DNA of 64,000 nt from Sphingopyxis sp. BSN-002 (lineage in GTDB: Bacteria; Pseudomonadota; Alphaproteobacteria; Sphingomonadales; Sphingomonadaceae), in contig NZ_CP091804.1 in the NCBI RefSeq assembly GCF_022024275.1, positions 3,636,198-3,700,197 of the forward strand, written 5' to 3'. Under the pieces are notes generated by a model. The model did no database searches and was not told the DNA's origin. It saw nothing but the letters and a program-made list of their open reading frames with translations. A program made the position numbers and the translations under genes. Below are positions 27,538 through 36,903 of the stretch, in pieces; positions within the stretch are counted from its first letter, which is position 1, and each line of letters starts with the position of its first letter.

Positions 27538-28173
27538 ATGACCAATCCGCGGGCACAGGCCCAATCGAACGTCTCGCCGATCCGCAAGGCCCGCGAGAAG
27601 CTGAAGCGCTTTTTCGGCCCGTGGGGCATGTTCGTGAAGGGCTTCATCAAGCATCCGGTGATGGTCGGGTCGATCGTGCCGTCATCGCCGACGCTGATCC
27701 GCCACATGCTTCGCCCGGTCGACTGGAAGAACACGAAGCTGTTTGTCGAATATGGTCCCGGAGTCGGTACCTTCTGTCGCCCCGTGCTCGAGCATATGGC
27801 TGGCGATGCGACGCTGATCGCGATCGACACCAATCCCGATTTCATCGAATATCTGCGCAAGGATATCCGCGACAGCCGCTTCATCGCGGTTCACGGTTCG
27901 GCCGCGGATGTCGAGGAGATCGTTCGGGCACACGGTTTCGAGCACGCCGATTATGTGCTCTCGGGCCTGCCTTTCTCGACGCTGCCCGCCGGTGTCGGCC
28001 CCGCAATCGCGGCGGCGACGCACCGCGTTCTCCGCCCCGGCGGGGCCTTCCTCGTCTATCAGTTCCGCGCCCGCGCGCGTGATTTCCTTGCCGCGCATTT
28101 CAGTCGCATCGACAATGCATTCGAATGGGTGAACGTCCCGCCCTGCTTCCTTTTCTGGGGCTGGAAGGACTAG
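27538..28173 (+). CDS. SAM-dependent methyltransferase, PmtA-like
   Basis: A 211-residue class I methyltransferase. FVEYGPGVGTFCRPVLEHM is the SAM-binding motif I, IAIDTNPDFIEYL is motif II, and YVLSGLPFSTLP is the catalytic loop region. The N-terminal patch FVKGFIKHPVMVGSIVPSSP is typical of phospholipid N-methyltransferases (PmtA/OlsG type) and related rRNA-dimethylase-like proteins. It could methylate phosphatidylethanolamine or another lipid amine. The start is the ATG at 27538, 150 bases from the divergent MFS start. Its stop shares CTAG with the convergent phospholipase-D-like gene. The lipid role is inferred. Confidence 0.85.
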   Translation: MTNPRAQAQSNVSPIRKAREKLKRFFGPWGMFVKGFIKHPVMVGSIVPSSPTLIRHMLRPVDWKNTKLFVEYGPGVGTFCRPVLEHMAGDATLIAIDTNPDFIEYLRKDIRDSRFIAVHGSAADVEEIVRAHGFEHADYVLSGLPFSTLPAGVGPAIAAATHRVLRPGGAFLVYQFRARARDFLAAHFSRIDNAFEWVNVPPCFLFWGWKD

Positions 28174-29366
28174 ACTTCGGTTTCGGGGTCGATCTCGGCG
28201 AGACCGAAGTTCAGGCGGCGCGATACCGTATAGTCCGCGACCGTCACCACGAACCACGACAGCGTCCAGCGCAACCGCGTCAACCAGTTGGCGCGTGCCT
28301 TGTGGCTTTCGGACGTAATGATTTCGCAATCGGGCCGCTGGCTATCGAGAAAGCCGCGCATCTGTTGTGCGAAACCGGCGTCATGGACGCGCAGCATGAC
28401 CTCGACGTTCACGAACAGGCTGCGCATGTCGAAATTGGCCGTGCCCACGTACACGACATCGTCGATGATGATCAGCTTCATGTGAAGCCGGCACGGCTGA
28501 TATTCCCAGATCGCCGCCTTTTGCCGCAACAGATAGCCGTAGAGCAGCCGTGCCGCACCGATCGTCGCGGGATTGTCGGATTTCGCCGCCATCACGAAGC
28601 GCGCCCTGCCTCTGCGGGCGACGCGGCCTAGGCGGCGGAGCATCCCCTGGCCCGGCGAGAAATAGGCCATCGCCATGTCGAGTTGCCGCGCCCCTTCGAG
28701 GTCGCTTCGCACCGCGCGAGCCCAGGGCGAAAGGCGCTGGGTGGGTCCCCCGACCAGCCATGATACCGGCCCGGCGTCGACGGGCCATTCGCGGATCAGC
28801 CGGCGAAGCACCAGCAGCTTGCCGTCGTCATGGACGGTATAGTCGTAAATTTCCTCGAACCACCTGACCATCCGCGCCACGGTCGGCCCGCGGACGATGA
28901 TCCCGAGATCGAACCAGCAATGGGTGCGCCGGTCGCTGAGATAGGGATCGGCGATATTGAAGCCGCCGGTCACGGCATATTCGTCGTCGATCAGCAGCAG
29001 CTTCTGGTGATTGCGAACTAGATAACTCGACCGCCAGCGGCGCGAAAAGAAGATCACGATGCCGCCAGCGTCGCGCAGCGGTTTGAAGACGCTGTCCGAA
29101 ACATCGCCCGAGCCGAAGCTGTCGATCACCGCACGAACGCGAACACCGCGACGGGCGGCTGCGGTCATTGCGTCGAGCACGCTTTTGCCTGCCGCGTCGT
29201 GCTCGAAAATATACATGATCATGTCGACACTGCGGATCGCGCCGCCGATCAGCGCCAGCAACCGCTGAAGCCGCTGCGCCCCGTCGAATATCAGTTCGAA
29301 CCGATGACCGGCCACGTCCGCCCTGAGCGCGTCTGACTTGCCGGCGGGAGCGGGGACATCGGCCAT
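28170..29366 (-). CDS. Phospholipase D-family protein, cardiolipin synthase-like
   Basis: A 398-residue protein with two HKD motifs, NHQKLLLIDDEYAVTGGFN and LHMKLIIIDDVVYVGTANFD, which form one bipartite active site. The pattern is that of bacterial cardiolipin synthases (ClsB/ClsC type), transferring phosphatidyl groups between lipids. It lacks the two N-terminal membrane helices of ClsA. The start is given as ATG 29366; a GTG at 29414 would add 16 residues, and neither has a clearly spaced ribosome site. Its stop overlaps the PmtA-like methyltransferase stop, so two probable phospholipid enzymes face each other tail to tail. Confidence 0.88.
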   Translation of the reverse strand: MADVPAPAGKSDALRADVAGHRFELIFDGAQRLQRLLALIGGAIRSVDMIMYIFEHDAAGKSVLDAMTAAARRGVRVRAVIDSFGSGDVSDSVFKPLRDAGGIVIFFSRRWRSSYLVRNHQKLLLIDDEYAVTGGFNIADPYLSDRRTHCWFDLGIIVRGPTVARMVRWFEEIYDYTVHDDGKLLVLRRLIREWPVDAGPVSWLVGGPTQRLSPWARAVRSDLEGARQLDMAMAYFSPGQGMLRRLGRVARRGRARFVMAAKSDNPATIGAARLLYGYLLRQKAAIWEYQPCRLHMKLIIIDDVVYVGTANFDMRSLFVNVEVMLRVHDAGFAQQMRGFLDSQRPDCEIITSESHKARANWLTRLRWTLSWFVVTVADYTVSRRLNFGLAEIDPETEV

Positions 29367-29426
29367 CCCCTGCTCATAGGCCTGTCTTTGCGAAGGCCGC
29401 AAGGGAGGTAGCACGACGACCGGCCG

Positions 29427-32400
29427 TCAGGCGAAAAAGTCGGTCGGCTTTACCGGATCAGGCCGGGAAAGCGCGACGTCGCCGACGCCCGGCGCGACTC
29501 CGAACGAGGCCATGTCATGGACCATCGCGGTGTAGAGCTGGTCGATCGAAACCAGCGCCAGCATGTCCTGCGTCGTCCCCGCATTGCCATCGCTGCTGTC
29601 CCTCGCTGCGATCCCCGCATCCGGGGCAAGCGAGATGCCGGGAGACGCTGGCGCGGTCTTTTCCGCGGCCACGGCCACGGCCATGGACGCGGGAGCGGCC
29701 TTTTCCGATTGCGGCACGACGATTGCCGATGACGAGGTTCCGTCGCTTGCGCCCGTAAACGTAAAGGTTACGGGCCTCGAGGAGCGGGCGCCGCTCTGGT
29801 CGGTGACGGAAACATTATATGTGATGGCGAGAGTTTCGCCGGCACCGAGGAAATCGACAAAACGGTCTGCGAGGGCAAAATTGGCGCTGATCGACCCGCC
29901 GCTCCGGGCGAGCGTCAGGGCGCTTGCCAGTGCGGCGGTCGTCTCGGCGGGAATGGCCGATCCGCCGCTCCACACCATCGATGCCAGGCTGGAATCGAGT
30001 GTATGCGATCCGCCCAGATCGCGATCGGCAAAACTCAGCGATACCGATGCCGTATCCAGTTCCGGCGAACCGGTCGTATTCGAAAGTTCCTTGAGCCAGG
30101 CAGCACCGGGTTCATAGGCTTGATAATAGATATAGGCAGCCTCTGCCGGGTTTCCGACCGCGCCATTCGATGCGCGACCGATCAGGCCGGTCGTGCCGTC
30201 GGCGAAGACGATCGTGCCGCCGGCGAGTGCGGCGATGCTGATACCGTTCGATGCGAACCAGTCGCGTCCTCCGACGAAATTATAGCCGCTCGTCTGGTTA
30301 TAGCCGGTGAGGGTGACCAGCGAGGGCAACCCGTCGAGCAGGTTGACGCTGCTGCCGGGGGCATAAAGTGCGGTGATCGTCGCGCCTGCAGCTGCACCGG
30401 GCTTCACATTGGTGCTGACCGACAGGTCGGGCATATCGGCCGAAAGGATCGGTGCATCGTTGCGCCCGGTGACAGTGAAGATGATCGGCTTCGACGTGCT
30501 GCCTCCGGCGCTGTCGGTGACCGCGACATTATAGGTGATCGTCAGCGTCTCGCCTTCGCCGAGAAAGTCGACGAGGCGGTCGGCGATCGCGAAGTTTGCG
30601 GTGATCGCATTGCCGTTTCGCACCAGCGACAGGGCGGTTGCCAGTGCGGCGGCGGTCTCGGCGGGAACGGACGAACCGCCGCTCCAGACGGAAGAGGCGA
30701 GGCTGGAGCCGACGCTGTGCGTATCGCCGATATCCCTGTCGGTGATTGCCAGCGATAAGGAGGCAGTGTCGAGGTCGTTCGAGTCCGCGGTGTCGGGGCG
30801 CTCGCCGAGTGCGGCCTGACCGGGCGTATAGGCCTGATAGTAGATATAGGCCGACTCGCTCGTGTTGACCGCACCGTTCGACGCCCGGCCGATCTTTCCG
30901 GTCGTCCCGTCGGCAAAAACGATCGTGCCGCCGGCCAGCGCGGCGATGCTGATCCCGTTGGCGGCGAACCAGTCGCGCCCGCCAACGAAATTATACCCGC
31001 TGGTAGTATAGTTGGTGGTCGTGGTCAGCGGCGGCAGGCCGTCGAGCAGATTGACGCTGCTGCCCGGGGCATAAAGCCCGGCAACCGCCATCCCGGCCGC
31101 AACCCCGGGCCTCAGATTGGCGGCGACATTCAGATCGGGAACGGCCGTGGTCAGGGCCGGAGCGTCGTTGCTCCCGGTGAAGGTGAACGTGACAGGCTTC
31201 GAAGCGCTCGCGCCGCCCTGATCGGTAACGGTCACGTCATAGGTGATCGTGAGGGTTTCGCCTGCACCAAGGAAATCGACCATACGATCGGCGAGCGCGA
31301 AACTGGCGGTGATCGATCCACCATCGCGCGACAGGGCGAGGGCGTTGGCCAGCGCGGCAGCGGTTTCTGCCGGAATCGCGAGACCGCTACTCCAGACCGA
31401 AGAGGCAAGGCTGAAGCCGACGGTGTGCGAGCCATGTACGTCGCCATCCGTGAAGCTCAGCGAAACCGAGGCGGTGTCGAGCGCTGCAGATCCGTTGGTT
31501 CCGGCTCTCTCTTCCAGCCACGCGGAGCCCGCTTCGAAGGATTGGTAATAGATATAGGCGGGCTCGTTGAGTGTAATCTCGCCGTCCGATGCCTGGTTGA
31601 TCTTGCCTGTGGTGCCATCGGAAAAGACGATCGTACCGCCCGTAAGGGCTGCGATGTCGATGCCGTTTGCCGTAAACCAGTTCTGGCCGCCCAGGAAATT
31701 GAACGCGCCGGTGTAGCCTGGTTGCTGAACGGCGTAATAGCCGCTGATTGTGGTCAGCGGCGGCTTCCCTTCGAGCAGGTTGACGCCGCTGCCGGGCGCG
31801 TAAAGTGCAACGATCGTCGCTCCGCTGGGCGCTCCCCCCGGTTTGACGTTGGTGCCGACACCCAGATCGGGCATGTCGGCGGTCAGCACGGGCGTGTTGT
31901 TGCTGCCGGTAAAAGTGAAGGTCGCGGGCGTCGAGGCTCTGGCTCCGGCGCGGTCGGTGACCGTGACGTTATAGGTGATGGTGAGCGTCTCGCCGGCGCC
32001 GAGGAAATCGACGAAGCGGTCTTCGAGGGCGAAATCGGCGTCGATCGATCCTCCGGTCTGGACAAGCGAAAGCGCGCTTGCGAGCGCGGCCAGCGTCTCG
32101 GCAGGAACGGTCGTTCCATCGCTCCACACCGCGGAGACGAAACTCGACCCCAGTGTATGCGTGTCGTCGAGGTCATGGTCGGTGAGGGTAAGCGACAACG
32201 ACGCCGTGTTCAGCTCGTCGGAACCCGTGATGCCGAAACGTTCGCTGAGAGCGGCCTCTCCGGGCGCGTAGGCCCGATAATAGATATAGGCGGACTCGGT
32301 CGAATGGATTGCGCCGTTCGATGCCCGGTCGATCTTGCCGGTGGTTCCGTCGGCAAAGACGATCGTGCCGCCGGCAAGCGCCGCGATGTCGATGCCGTTC

Positions 32401-35400
32401 GCCGCGAACCACCCGCGTCCCCCGACAAAATTATAGCCACTGGCGGTATAGTTTGTGAGGGTCGCGAGTGAAGGGAGGCCTTCGAGAAGATTGACGTCGC
32501 TGCCTGCAGCGTAAAGCGCGGTGATCGTCGCGCCCGCTAACGCGCCCGGTCGCCGATTTGCGCTTTCATCAAGGTCCGGGACGCCCGGCGCAAGGAGCGG
32601 CGCGTCGTTGCTGCCGACAAAGGTGAAGGTAACGGGCTTTGACGTGATCGCGCCGCCGGGCTCGGTCGAGGTCACATTATAGGTGACGACGAGCGTTTCG
32701 CCCGCGCTGAGAAAGTCGACGAGGCGATCGGCAATCGCGAGACTTGCGGTGACGCTTCCGCCGGAGCGCGCGAGCGCGAGTGCACCAGCGAGCGCGGCGG
32801 CGGTTTCGGCAGGGATCGAGGAGCCGCTGCTCCAGACCGACGAGACGAGCGTCGAGGCAAGGTCCCCGTCGGCGAGGCTCAGTGATGCCGATGCGGTGTC
32901 CAGCGCCTCTGATCCGGCCGTTCCCGTGCGTTCGGCAATGATATGATTGGCGACCGTATCCAGCGCGAGATAGCTCGCGCCGTTTTGCAGCAACTGATAG
33001 TTCGTGCCGCCGAACTGGACTTCGCCGAGCAACGCCCAGCCGGTCACGTCGACAAGATTGTCGCCGGCGTCGACGAACAGCAGCTTGCCGAAGCCAGACA
33101 ATCCGAGCCCCAGCTGCGATCGCGAAAAATCACTGCCTGCAGTGATCGAGGCGACGTCTCCGGCCGTAAAGCGGAGGGTCAGGCCCGACAGACCGGAGCT
33201 GGCGAGGTCGATCTTTTCGATGTTCCTGGCCTGCACCTGCTGCGCATACTGGCCGGCATAGAGCCCGACCGCGGCATTCTGGCCCTGCTTCGCGGCGGTC
33301 AGGTTGTAGGATCCGTTCCAGACGAGCGTATCGAAGCCTGCACCGCCGTTCACCTCGGGGGTGTAGGCCGGATGCGTCGAAACCTGTGTCCCCGCCAGGA
33401 TGAAGCGGTCGTCGCCGGCGCCGCCGTTCAGCTTGAAGACCGAATCTGCCCAGATGCCGACCCCGCTGCCCGTATCGAGAACCTCGATCAGGTCGTTTCC
33501 GTCGCCGCCGTCGATATAGCCTTTGCCGCCGTAGCTGCCCTTTATCTGGCCGACCGTGATCCGGTCGTTGCCTGCTCCACCATCGATCTGGATCGATCCG
33601 GCATATTGCCCGGCGCCTGTTCCGGCGCGGATGATGTCGTCGCCGTCGCCGCCGCCGATCGTGACATAGTCCGGCGTATAGGCCTGATTGCCCTCGAAAA
33701 GGAGCGTGTCGTCGCCGTCGCCGCCGTCGATCTTCGTTCCTGCGGCTGCGTTGGTGGTCGCGGCGACCTGTGTTATTGTGTCGTTTCCGGAGAACCCCGT
33801 AAGGGTGTCTGCGCCGCCGCCCCCGGTAATGACGTCGGCGCCCGCGAAGCCGGCGAGGGTTTCGGCGCCGGTCGTTCCGTCCAGAGTCCGGTCCGATACC
33901 ACGGCGATGCCGATGTAGCTCGAGCCATTCTGCGATATGTCATACTCGATACCGCCGACGGTGGCCCGGCCCACGACCGTCCATCCGGTCAGATCGACCT
34001 GATTGTCGCCCGCGTCGATCAAGAGGACATTGCCGGTGCCCGCGAGGCCAAGCCCCAGCGACATCTGCGAAAAATCGCTTCCCGCGGTAATCGCGGCGAC
34101 GTCCGCTGCCGAGAAGTTCAGGTTCAGGCCCGTTACCCGTGCCGATATGAGGTCGATTTTCTCGACGTTGCTGACCCTGATGCCTTGGGTGAATTCGTTG
34201 ACGAAAAGCCCAACTGCAGCATTCTGTGCACCGCCATCGGTCAGGTTGTAGGAGCCGTTCCAGACGAGCGTGTCGAAACCCGCGCCACCGTCGAGCAGGG
34301 CGGCATTCTGGCTTCCGGCATAAATCTGCGTGCCGGCGAGGACGAAGCGGTCGTCTCCCGCGCCGCCCAACAGCTGAAAGGCCGAATTTCCCCAGATGCC
34401 GACGCCGTTGGTGCTGGCGCGAATCTCGATCACGTCGTCGCCGTTGCCGCCGTCCATCACGCCGTCGGCCATGCGGTCCGGGGTGCCGGGGGCGGCGCTC
34501 AGAAAGTCGTTGCCGTCGCCGCCCAGCAGGATCTGGGCATCGCGAAGCGTATCCGCGCCGTCGCCGCCACGCAGGACGAGGCCAAGGTCTCCGTTGCCTC
34601 CCTCGATCGTTGCCGAGGTATCCGACGAAAGCGAGAAGCGCTTCGAGTTCAGCAGGTAGACGATTTCGTTGGTGCCGCCGTCGCTGTCGACCGTGATGGC
34701 ATAGACCGGCCGGCTCCGGTCGGCGAGGCGGGCATCCAGTGCCGCCGACCCGATGGTGTAGGATGTGCCGTCGATGACGACCGATCCCGATCCGGTGATG
34801 GCAACGGGGATCAGCGGATACTCAAAGGTGAACCCGTCGAGATCGCCGAAACTGACGGTCAGCAGAGAGAGCGACGGGACGGCGGTGTCGTATATTGAAT
34901 CGACGAAACCCGCGGGGGCATCCTCGATCGTGATCGATGCCCCGCCGGGCAGGACGAGCGCCGCGGAACCGCCGAAATCCGGCGTCTGCGGGGGTGGCGT
35001 GTTGAAATTGTTCCCGGTCGTCTGGTACATGCCCATGACTTCGGAACCGAAAGACCAGGATTCCGGTGTGACTGTCGAATATAGCGAACCGGCAAAGTTT
35101 CCGGCAAAATCCGCGCCGGAATTAACAATGAAATCATAACCCTGCGGGTTCATCTGGTCGTCGAGATAGACCGTTCTCAGGTCGACATCGAATATCTTCC
35201 AGCTGCCGTTGTCGAAAACCTCGCTGACGACATGGCCCTCGATCCACCATACGCGCGCGTCGAAGCCCATTTCGGTGAGGATCGACGCATAGATTTGCGC
35301 GACATCGTCGCAATAGCCGAAGCCGATCGAGTTGAGATACAGATAGGGCGCATGCTGCCAGTTGTCGCCGCTGTAGGGGTCCCAGTGATAGGTGTTTTCC

Positions 35401-35576
35401 ATCATCCAGATCCAGGTCGCATAGGCCGCGCCCTCGGTCTGGTAGACCGGCATGGCCTGGATCGCTTCGACGATATCCGAAGTGTTCAGAAGCAGCGAAT
35501 TGCCGTTGACGTTCAGGTTGAACGTCGCGACTGAAGTACCGTCATTGGTAACTTCGATGGAAGAGTTGCCCGCCAC
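29427..35576 (-). CDS. Giant RTX/VCBS repeat protein with transglutaminase-like N-terminus
   Basis: A 2049-residue protein starting with GTG at 35576. Residues about 40-150 look like a transglutaminase/papain-type cysteine core: Cys89 (GFGYCDDVAQIY), His115 (IEGHVVSEV) and Asp130 (KIFDVDLRTVY). Residues about 320-750 hold at least ten RTX-like glycine/aspartate motifs (GGDGADTL, GGAGDDRF, GGDGNDLI), expected to bind calcium. The C-terminal half has five VCBS-like repeats (TFTGSNDAPVL endings) alternating with four copies of another module. There is no N-terminal signal peptide. The extreme C-terminus DPVKPTDFFA resembles a type I secretion signal. No ABC exporter gene is in the window. It could be an adhesin or a surface or biofilm protein with cross-linking or protease activity; function is inferred. 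Confidence 0.92.
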   Translation of the reverse strand: MAGNSSIEVTNDGTSVATFNLNVNGNSLLLNTSDIVEAIQAMPVYQTEGAAYATWIWMMENTYHWDPYSGDNWQHAPYLYLNSIGFGYCDDVAQIYASILTEMGFDARVWWIEGHVVSEVFDNGSWKIFDVDLRTVYLDDQMNPQGYDFIVNSGADFAGNFAGSLYSTVTPESWSFGSEVMGMYQTTGNNFNTPPPQTPDFGGSAALVLPGGASITIEDAPAGFVDSIYDTAVPSLSLLTVSFGDLDGFTFEYPLIPVAITGSGSVVIDGTSYTIGSAALDARLADRSRPVYAITVDSDGGTNEIVYLLNSKRFSLSSDTSATIEGGNGDLGLVLRGGDGADTLRDAQILLGGDGNDFLSAAPGTPDRMADGVMDGGNGDDVIEIRASTNGVGIWGNSAFQLLGGAGDDRFVLAGTQIYAGSQNAALLDGGAGFDTLVWNGSYNLTDGGAQNAAVGLFVNEFTQGIRVSNVEKIDLISARVTGLNLNFSAADVAAITAGSDFSQMSLGLGLAGTGNVLLIDAGDNQVDLTGWTVVGRATVGGIEYDISQNGSSYIGIAVVSDRTLDGTTGAETLAGFAGADVITGGGGADTLTGFSGNDTITQVAATTNAAAGTKIDGGDGDDTLLFEGNQAYTPDYVTIGGGDGDDIIRAGTGAGQYAGSIQIDGGAGNDRITVGQIKGSYGGKGYIDGGDGNDLIEVLDTGSGVGIWADSVFKLNGGAGDDRFILAGTQVSTHPAYTPEVNGGAGFDTLVWNGSYNLTAAKQGQNAAVGLYAGQYAQQVQARNIEKIDLASSGLSGLTLRFTAGDVASITAGSDFSRSQLGLGLSGFGKLLFVDAGDNLVDVTGWALLGEVQFGGTNYQLLQNGASYLALDTVANHIIAERTGTAGSEALDTASASLSLADGDLASTLVSSVWSSGSSIPAETAAALAGALALARSGGSVTASLAIADRLVDFLSAGETLVVTYNVTSTEPGGAITSKPVTFTFVGSNDAPLLAPGVPDLDESANRRPGALAGATITALYAAGSDVNLLEGLPSLATLTNYTASGYNFVGGRGWFAANGIDIAALAGGTIVFADGTTGKIDRASNGAIHSTESAYIYYRAYAPGEAALSERFGITGSDELNTASLSLTLTDHDLDDTHTLGSSFVSAVWSDGTTVPAETLAALASALSLVQTGGSIDADFALEDRFVDFLGAGETLTITYNVTVTDRAGARASTPATFTFTGSNNTPVLTADMPDLGVGTNVKPGGAPSGATIVALYAPGSGVNLLEGKPPLTTISGYYAVQQPGYTGAFNFLGGQNWFTANGIDIAALTGGTIVFSDGTTGKINQASDGEITLNEPAYIYYQSFEAGSAWLEERAGTNGSAALDTASVSLSFTDGDVHGSHTVGFSLASSVWSSGLAIPAETAAALANALALSRDGGSITASFALADRMVDFLGAGETLTITYDVTVTDQGGASASKPVTFTFTGSNDAPALTTAVPDLNVAANLRPGVAAGMAVAGLYAPGSSVNLLDGLPPLTTTTNYTTSGYNFVGGRDWFAANGISIAALAGGTIVFADGTTGKIGRASNGAVNTSESAYIYYQAYTPGQAALGERPDTADSNDLDTASLSLAITDRDIGDTHSVGSSLASSVWSGGSSVPAETAAALATALSLVRNGNAITANFAIADRLVDFLGEGETLTITYNVAVTDSAGGSTSKPIIFTVTGRNDAPILSADMPDLSVSTNVKPGAAAGATITALYAPGSSVNLLDGLPSLVTLTGYNQTSGYNFVGGRDWFASNGISIAALAGGTIVFADGTTGLIGRASNGAVGNPAEAAYIYYQAYEPGAAWLKELSNTTGSPELDTASVSLSFADRDLGGSHTLDSSLASMVWSGGSAIPAETTAALASALTLARSGGSISANFALADRFVDFLGAGETLAITYNVSVTDQSGARSSRPVTFTFTGASDGTSSSAIVVPQSEKAAPASMAVAVAAEKTAPASPGISLAPDAGIAARDSSDGNAGTTQDMLALVSIDQLYTAMVHDMASFGVAPGVGDVALSRPDPVKPTDFFA
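29740..32960 (-). repeat. Five tandem ~720-base repeats inside the giant gene
   Basis: Equivalent positions (the codons for 'VWS.G...PAET.AAL') recur at about 32825, 32115, 31385, 30675 and 29955, so the period is 710-730 bases or about 240 residues. Each unit has a VCBS-like domain. Between units sits a module with the core 'NFVGG..WFA.NGI.IAALAG'. Copies differ by many synonymous and some non-synonymous changes, so the array is not a very recent expansion. Confidence 0.9.
33330..34620 (-). repeat. RTX-like GGxGxD repeat block
   Basis: This part of the giant gene encodes scattered nonapeptide-like GGxGxDxL motifs. Two longer duplicated segments each contain GGAGDDRF.LAGTQ and GGAGFDTLVWNGSYNLT. 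The two segments are about 1 kb apart (near 34300 and 33380). Confidence 0.85.
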
Positions 35577-35866
35577 AGTTAAGTTAACCTTGAATTGTTT
35601 ATTTTTATCAATGCGTAAAACGTTAACACTTCCCGTCAGGGGTGCAAAGTCGTTCTTTGCAGATTTGTGACGGGACGGTGCTCGCTGTAGCCAGCTTGCG
35701 GCACCCCGGCGCGCATCGCTGTGACGGCGCTCACAAGGGCAGAGGCTGGCTGATCCGGCCGGCGAGTGCGGAGAGGCGTTTCGATTGACATCGGCGGCGC
35801 CTGTTGCTAGCGCGCAGCGCTTGCCGCCATGCCTCCGGCTGGCTTCTCCTAAATCAAGGAATTCAC

Positions 35867-36211
35867 ATGGCCCGCGTTACCGTCGAAGATTGCGTCGACA
35901 AAGTTCCCAACCGCTTCGACCTGGTTCTGGTCTCGGCTCATCGTGCCCGCGAAATCTCGGGCGGCTCGGAACTGACGATCGACCGCGATCGCGACAAGAA
36001 CCCCGTCGTCGCGCTGCGCGAGATCGCCGAACAGACGGTCCGTCCGGGCGATCTCAAGGACGCGCTCGTCGGTTCGCTGCAGAAGGTTGTCGTCGACGAT
36101 GACGACACCCCCGACGAAATCAGCTCGATTGCCCGCTCGGCCGAGGCGCTCCGCCTCACTGCCGCTGCACCGCCGCGCAGCCCGGCCGGTGGCGGAAGCG
36201 ACTTCGAATAA
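35867..36211 (+). CDS. rpoZ: RNA polymerase omega subunit
   Basis: A 114-residue RpoZ. The conserved start is [20 protein letters not shown], followed by [11 protein letters not shown] and [14 protein letters not shown], which contact the beta-prime subunit. It helps assemble and stabilise RNA polymerase and can be part of the ppGpp site. The start is the ATG at 35867 behind AAGGAATTCAC. The C-terminal tail is acidic then Ala/Pro-rich, as in other alphaproteobacteria. It stands as a single gene with its own terminator. In many alphaproteobacteria it adjoins relA/spoT-type genes, which are not seen here. Confidence 0.97.
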   Translation: MARVTVEDCVDKVPNRFDLVLVSAHRAREISGGSELTIDRDRDKNPVVALREIAEQTVRPGDLKDALVGSLQKVVVDDDDTPDEISSIARSAEALRLTAAAPPRSPAGGGSDFE

Positions 36212-36244
36212 GCCGCGTCAGCATCGGTTGTTAGCATCGGTTAC

Positions 36245-36272
36245 AGGGCTGCGGGAAACCGCAGCCCTTTCT
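36245..36272. terminator. Intrinsic terminator after rpoZ, possibly bidirectional
   Basis: A 9-10 base-pair stem GGGCTGCGG / CCGCAGCCC with a GAAA tetraloop, followed by TTT. The A at 36245 pairs with the first T. It lies 34 bases after the rpoZ stop and 4 bases from the convergent DUF3800 stop, so it can serve both. Confidence 0.85.
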
Positions 36273-36275
36273 GAT

Positions 36276-36881
36276 TCAGGGAAGGCGCGTCAATTCGGCG
36301 ATGCGGATCGCCCGAGAGGCCAGCAGGGGCTCGATGATCGTGCCGATCCGATGCGCGCGCGGGGACTCCACCTCGATATTGAACAGGCTGTTTGCGATCA
36401 CGTCAGCGATCTGGACGCCGTCGGAGCGGCGGCTGTCGGCGAGCGACGCGCGGCCCCAGCCGGCGAGCCCGGCCTGGATCGTCTCGCGGACGTGGCCGAG
36501 AACGACGGGGTCGTAGCGACCGTCATCGATAACGACATCGGTGCATACACCGCCTGTTTCGGGAAGCCAGCTGCCGACGGCAAGGTCGAGCAGCGCCGCA
36601 TAGAGTGCGAGGTCGCTGGGCGGGCTGCCGTCGGCCGGGGGCGCCAGCCTCTCGCGCTTCGCCACCGCGACCCAGGCGCGGCCGCCGGCACGGTCGAAGA
36701 GTTCGAGCAGATAGGCGCGCTCGACGAGGCTGATCCGGCTACCCTTGAGCTCGCCGCGCAGGCCGGTGACAGCGCGGAAGCGCTTGTGGATGGCAGCGGC
36801 GCCGTCGGGCGTGATCATCACGGCGGAGAAGGTCATGGCTCCCGCGTTGAGCCCGCCTGATTCATCGCAATAGATCGTCAT
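36276..36881 (-). CDS. DUF3800 domain protein
   Basis: A 201-residue protein with the DUF3800 pattern. MTIYCDESGG is at the N-terminus, with acidic residues in an RNase H-like position, a mid-protein VVIDDGRYD strand follows, and the C-terminal signature is SDGVQIADVIANSLFN. Family members are often near defence or mobile genes, and some are thought to be nucleases, but the biochemical role is not established. Here it sits convergent with rpoZ, and a small exported protein gene lies just upstream on the same strand. No restriction or defence partner is visible. Confidence 0.85.
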   Translation of the reverse strand: MTIYCDESGGLNAGAMTFSAVMITPDGAAAIHKRFRAVTGLRGELKGSRISLVERAYLLELFDRAGGRAWVAVAKRERLAPPADGSPPSDLALYAALLDLAVGSWLPETGGVCTDVVIDDGRYDPVVLGHVRETIQAGLAGWGRASLADSRRSDGVQIADVIANSLFNIEVESPRAHRIGTIIEPLLASRAIRIAELTRLP

Positions 36882-36903
36882 GCTCGCGGCAATCCCGCCC
36901 GGT

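Noticed and set aside
29740..32960. Possible CRISPR or minisatellite array
   Set aside because: The period is about 720 bases and stays in frame as protein repeats; there are no short repeats with unique spacers.
32943..34898. A 651-codon plus-strand frame inside the giant repeat gene
   Set aside because: It is the mirror of the RTX block; the repeated minus-strand motifs explain its regularity.
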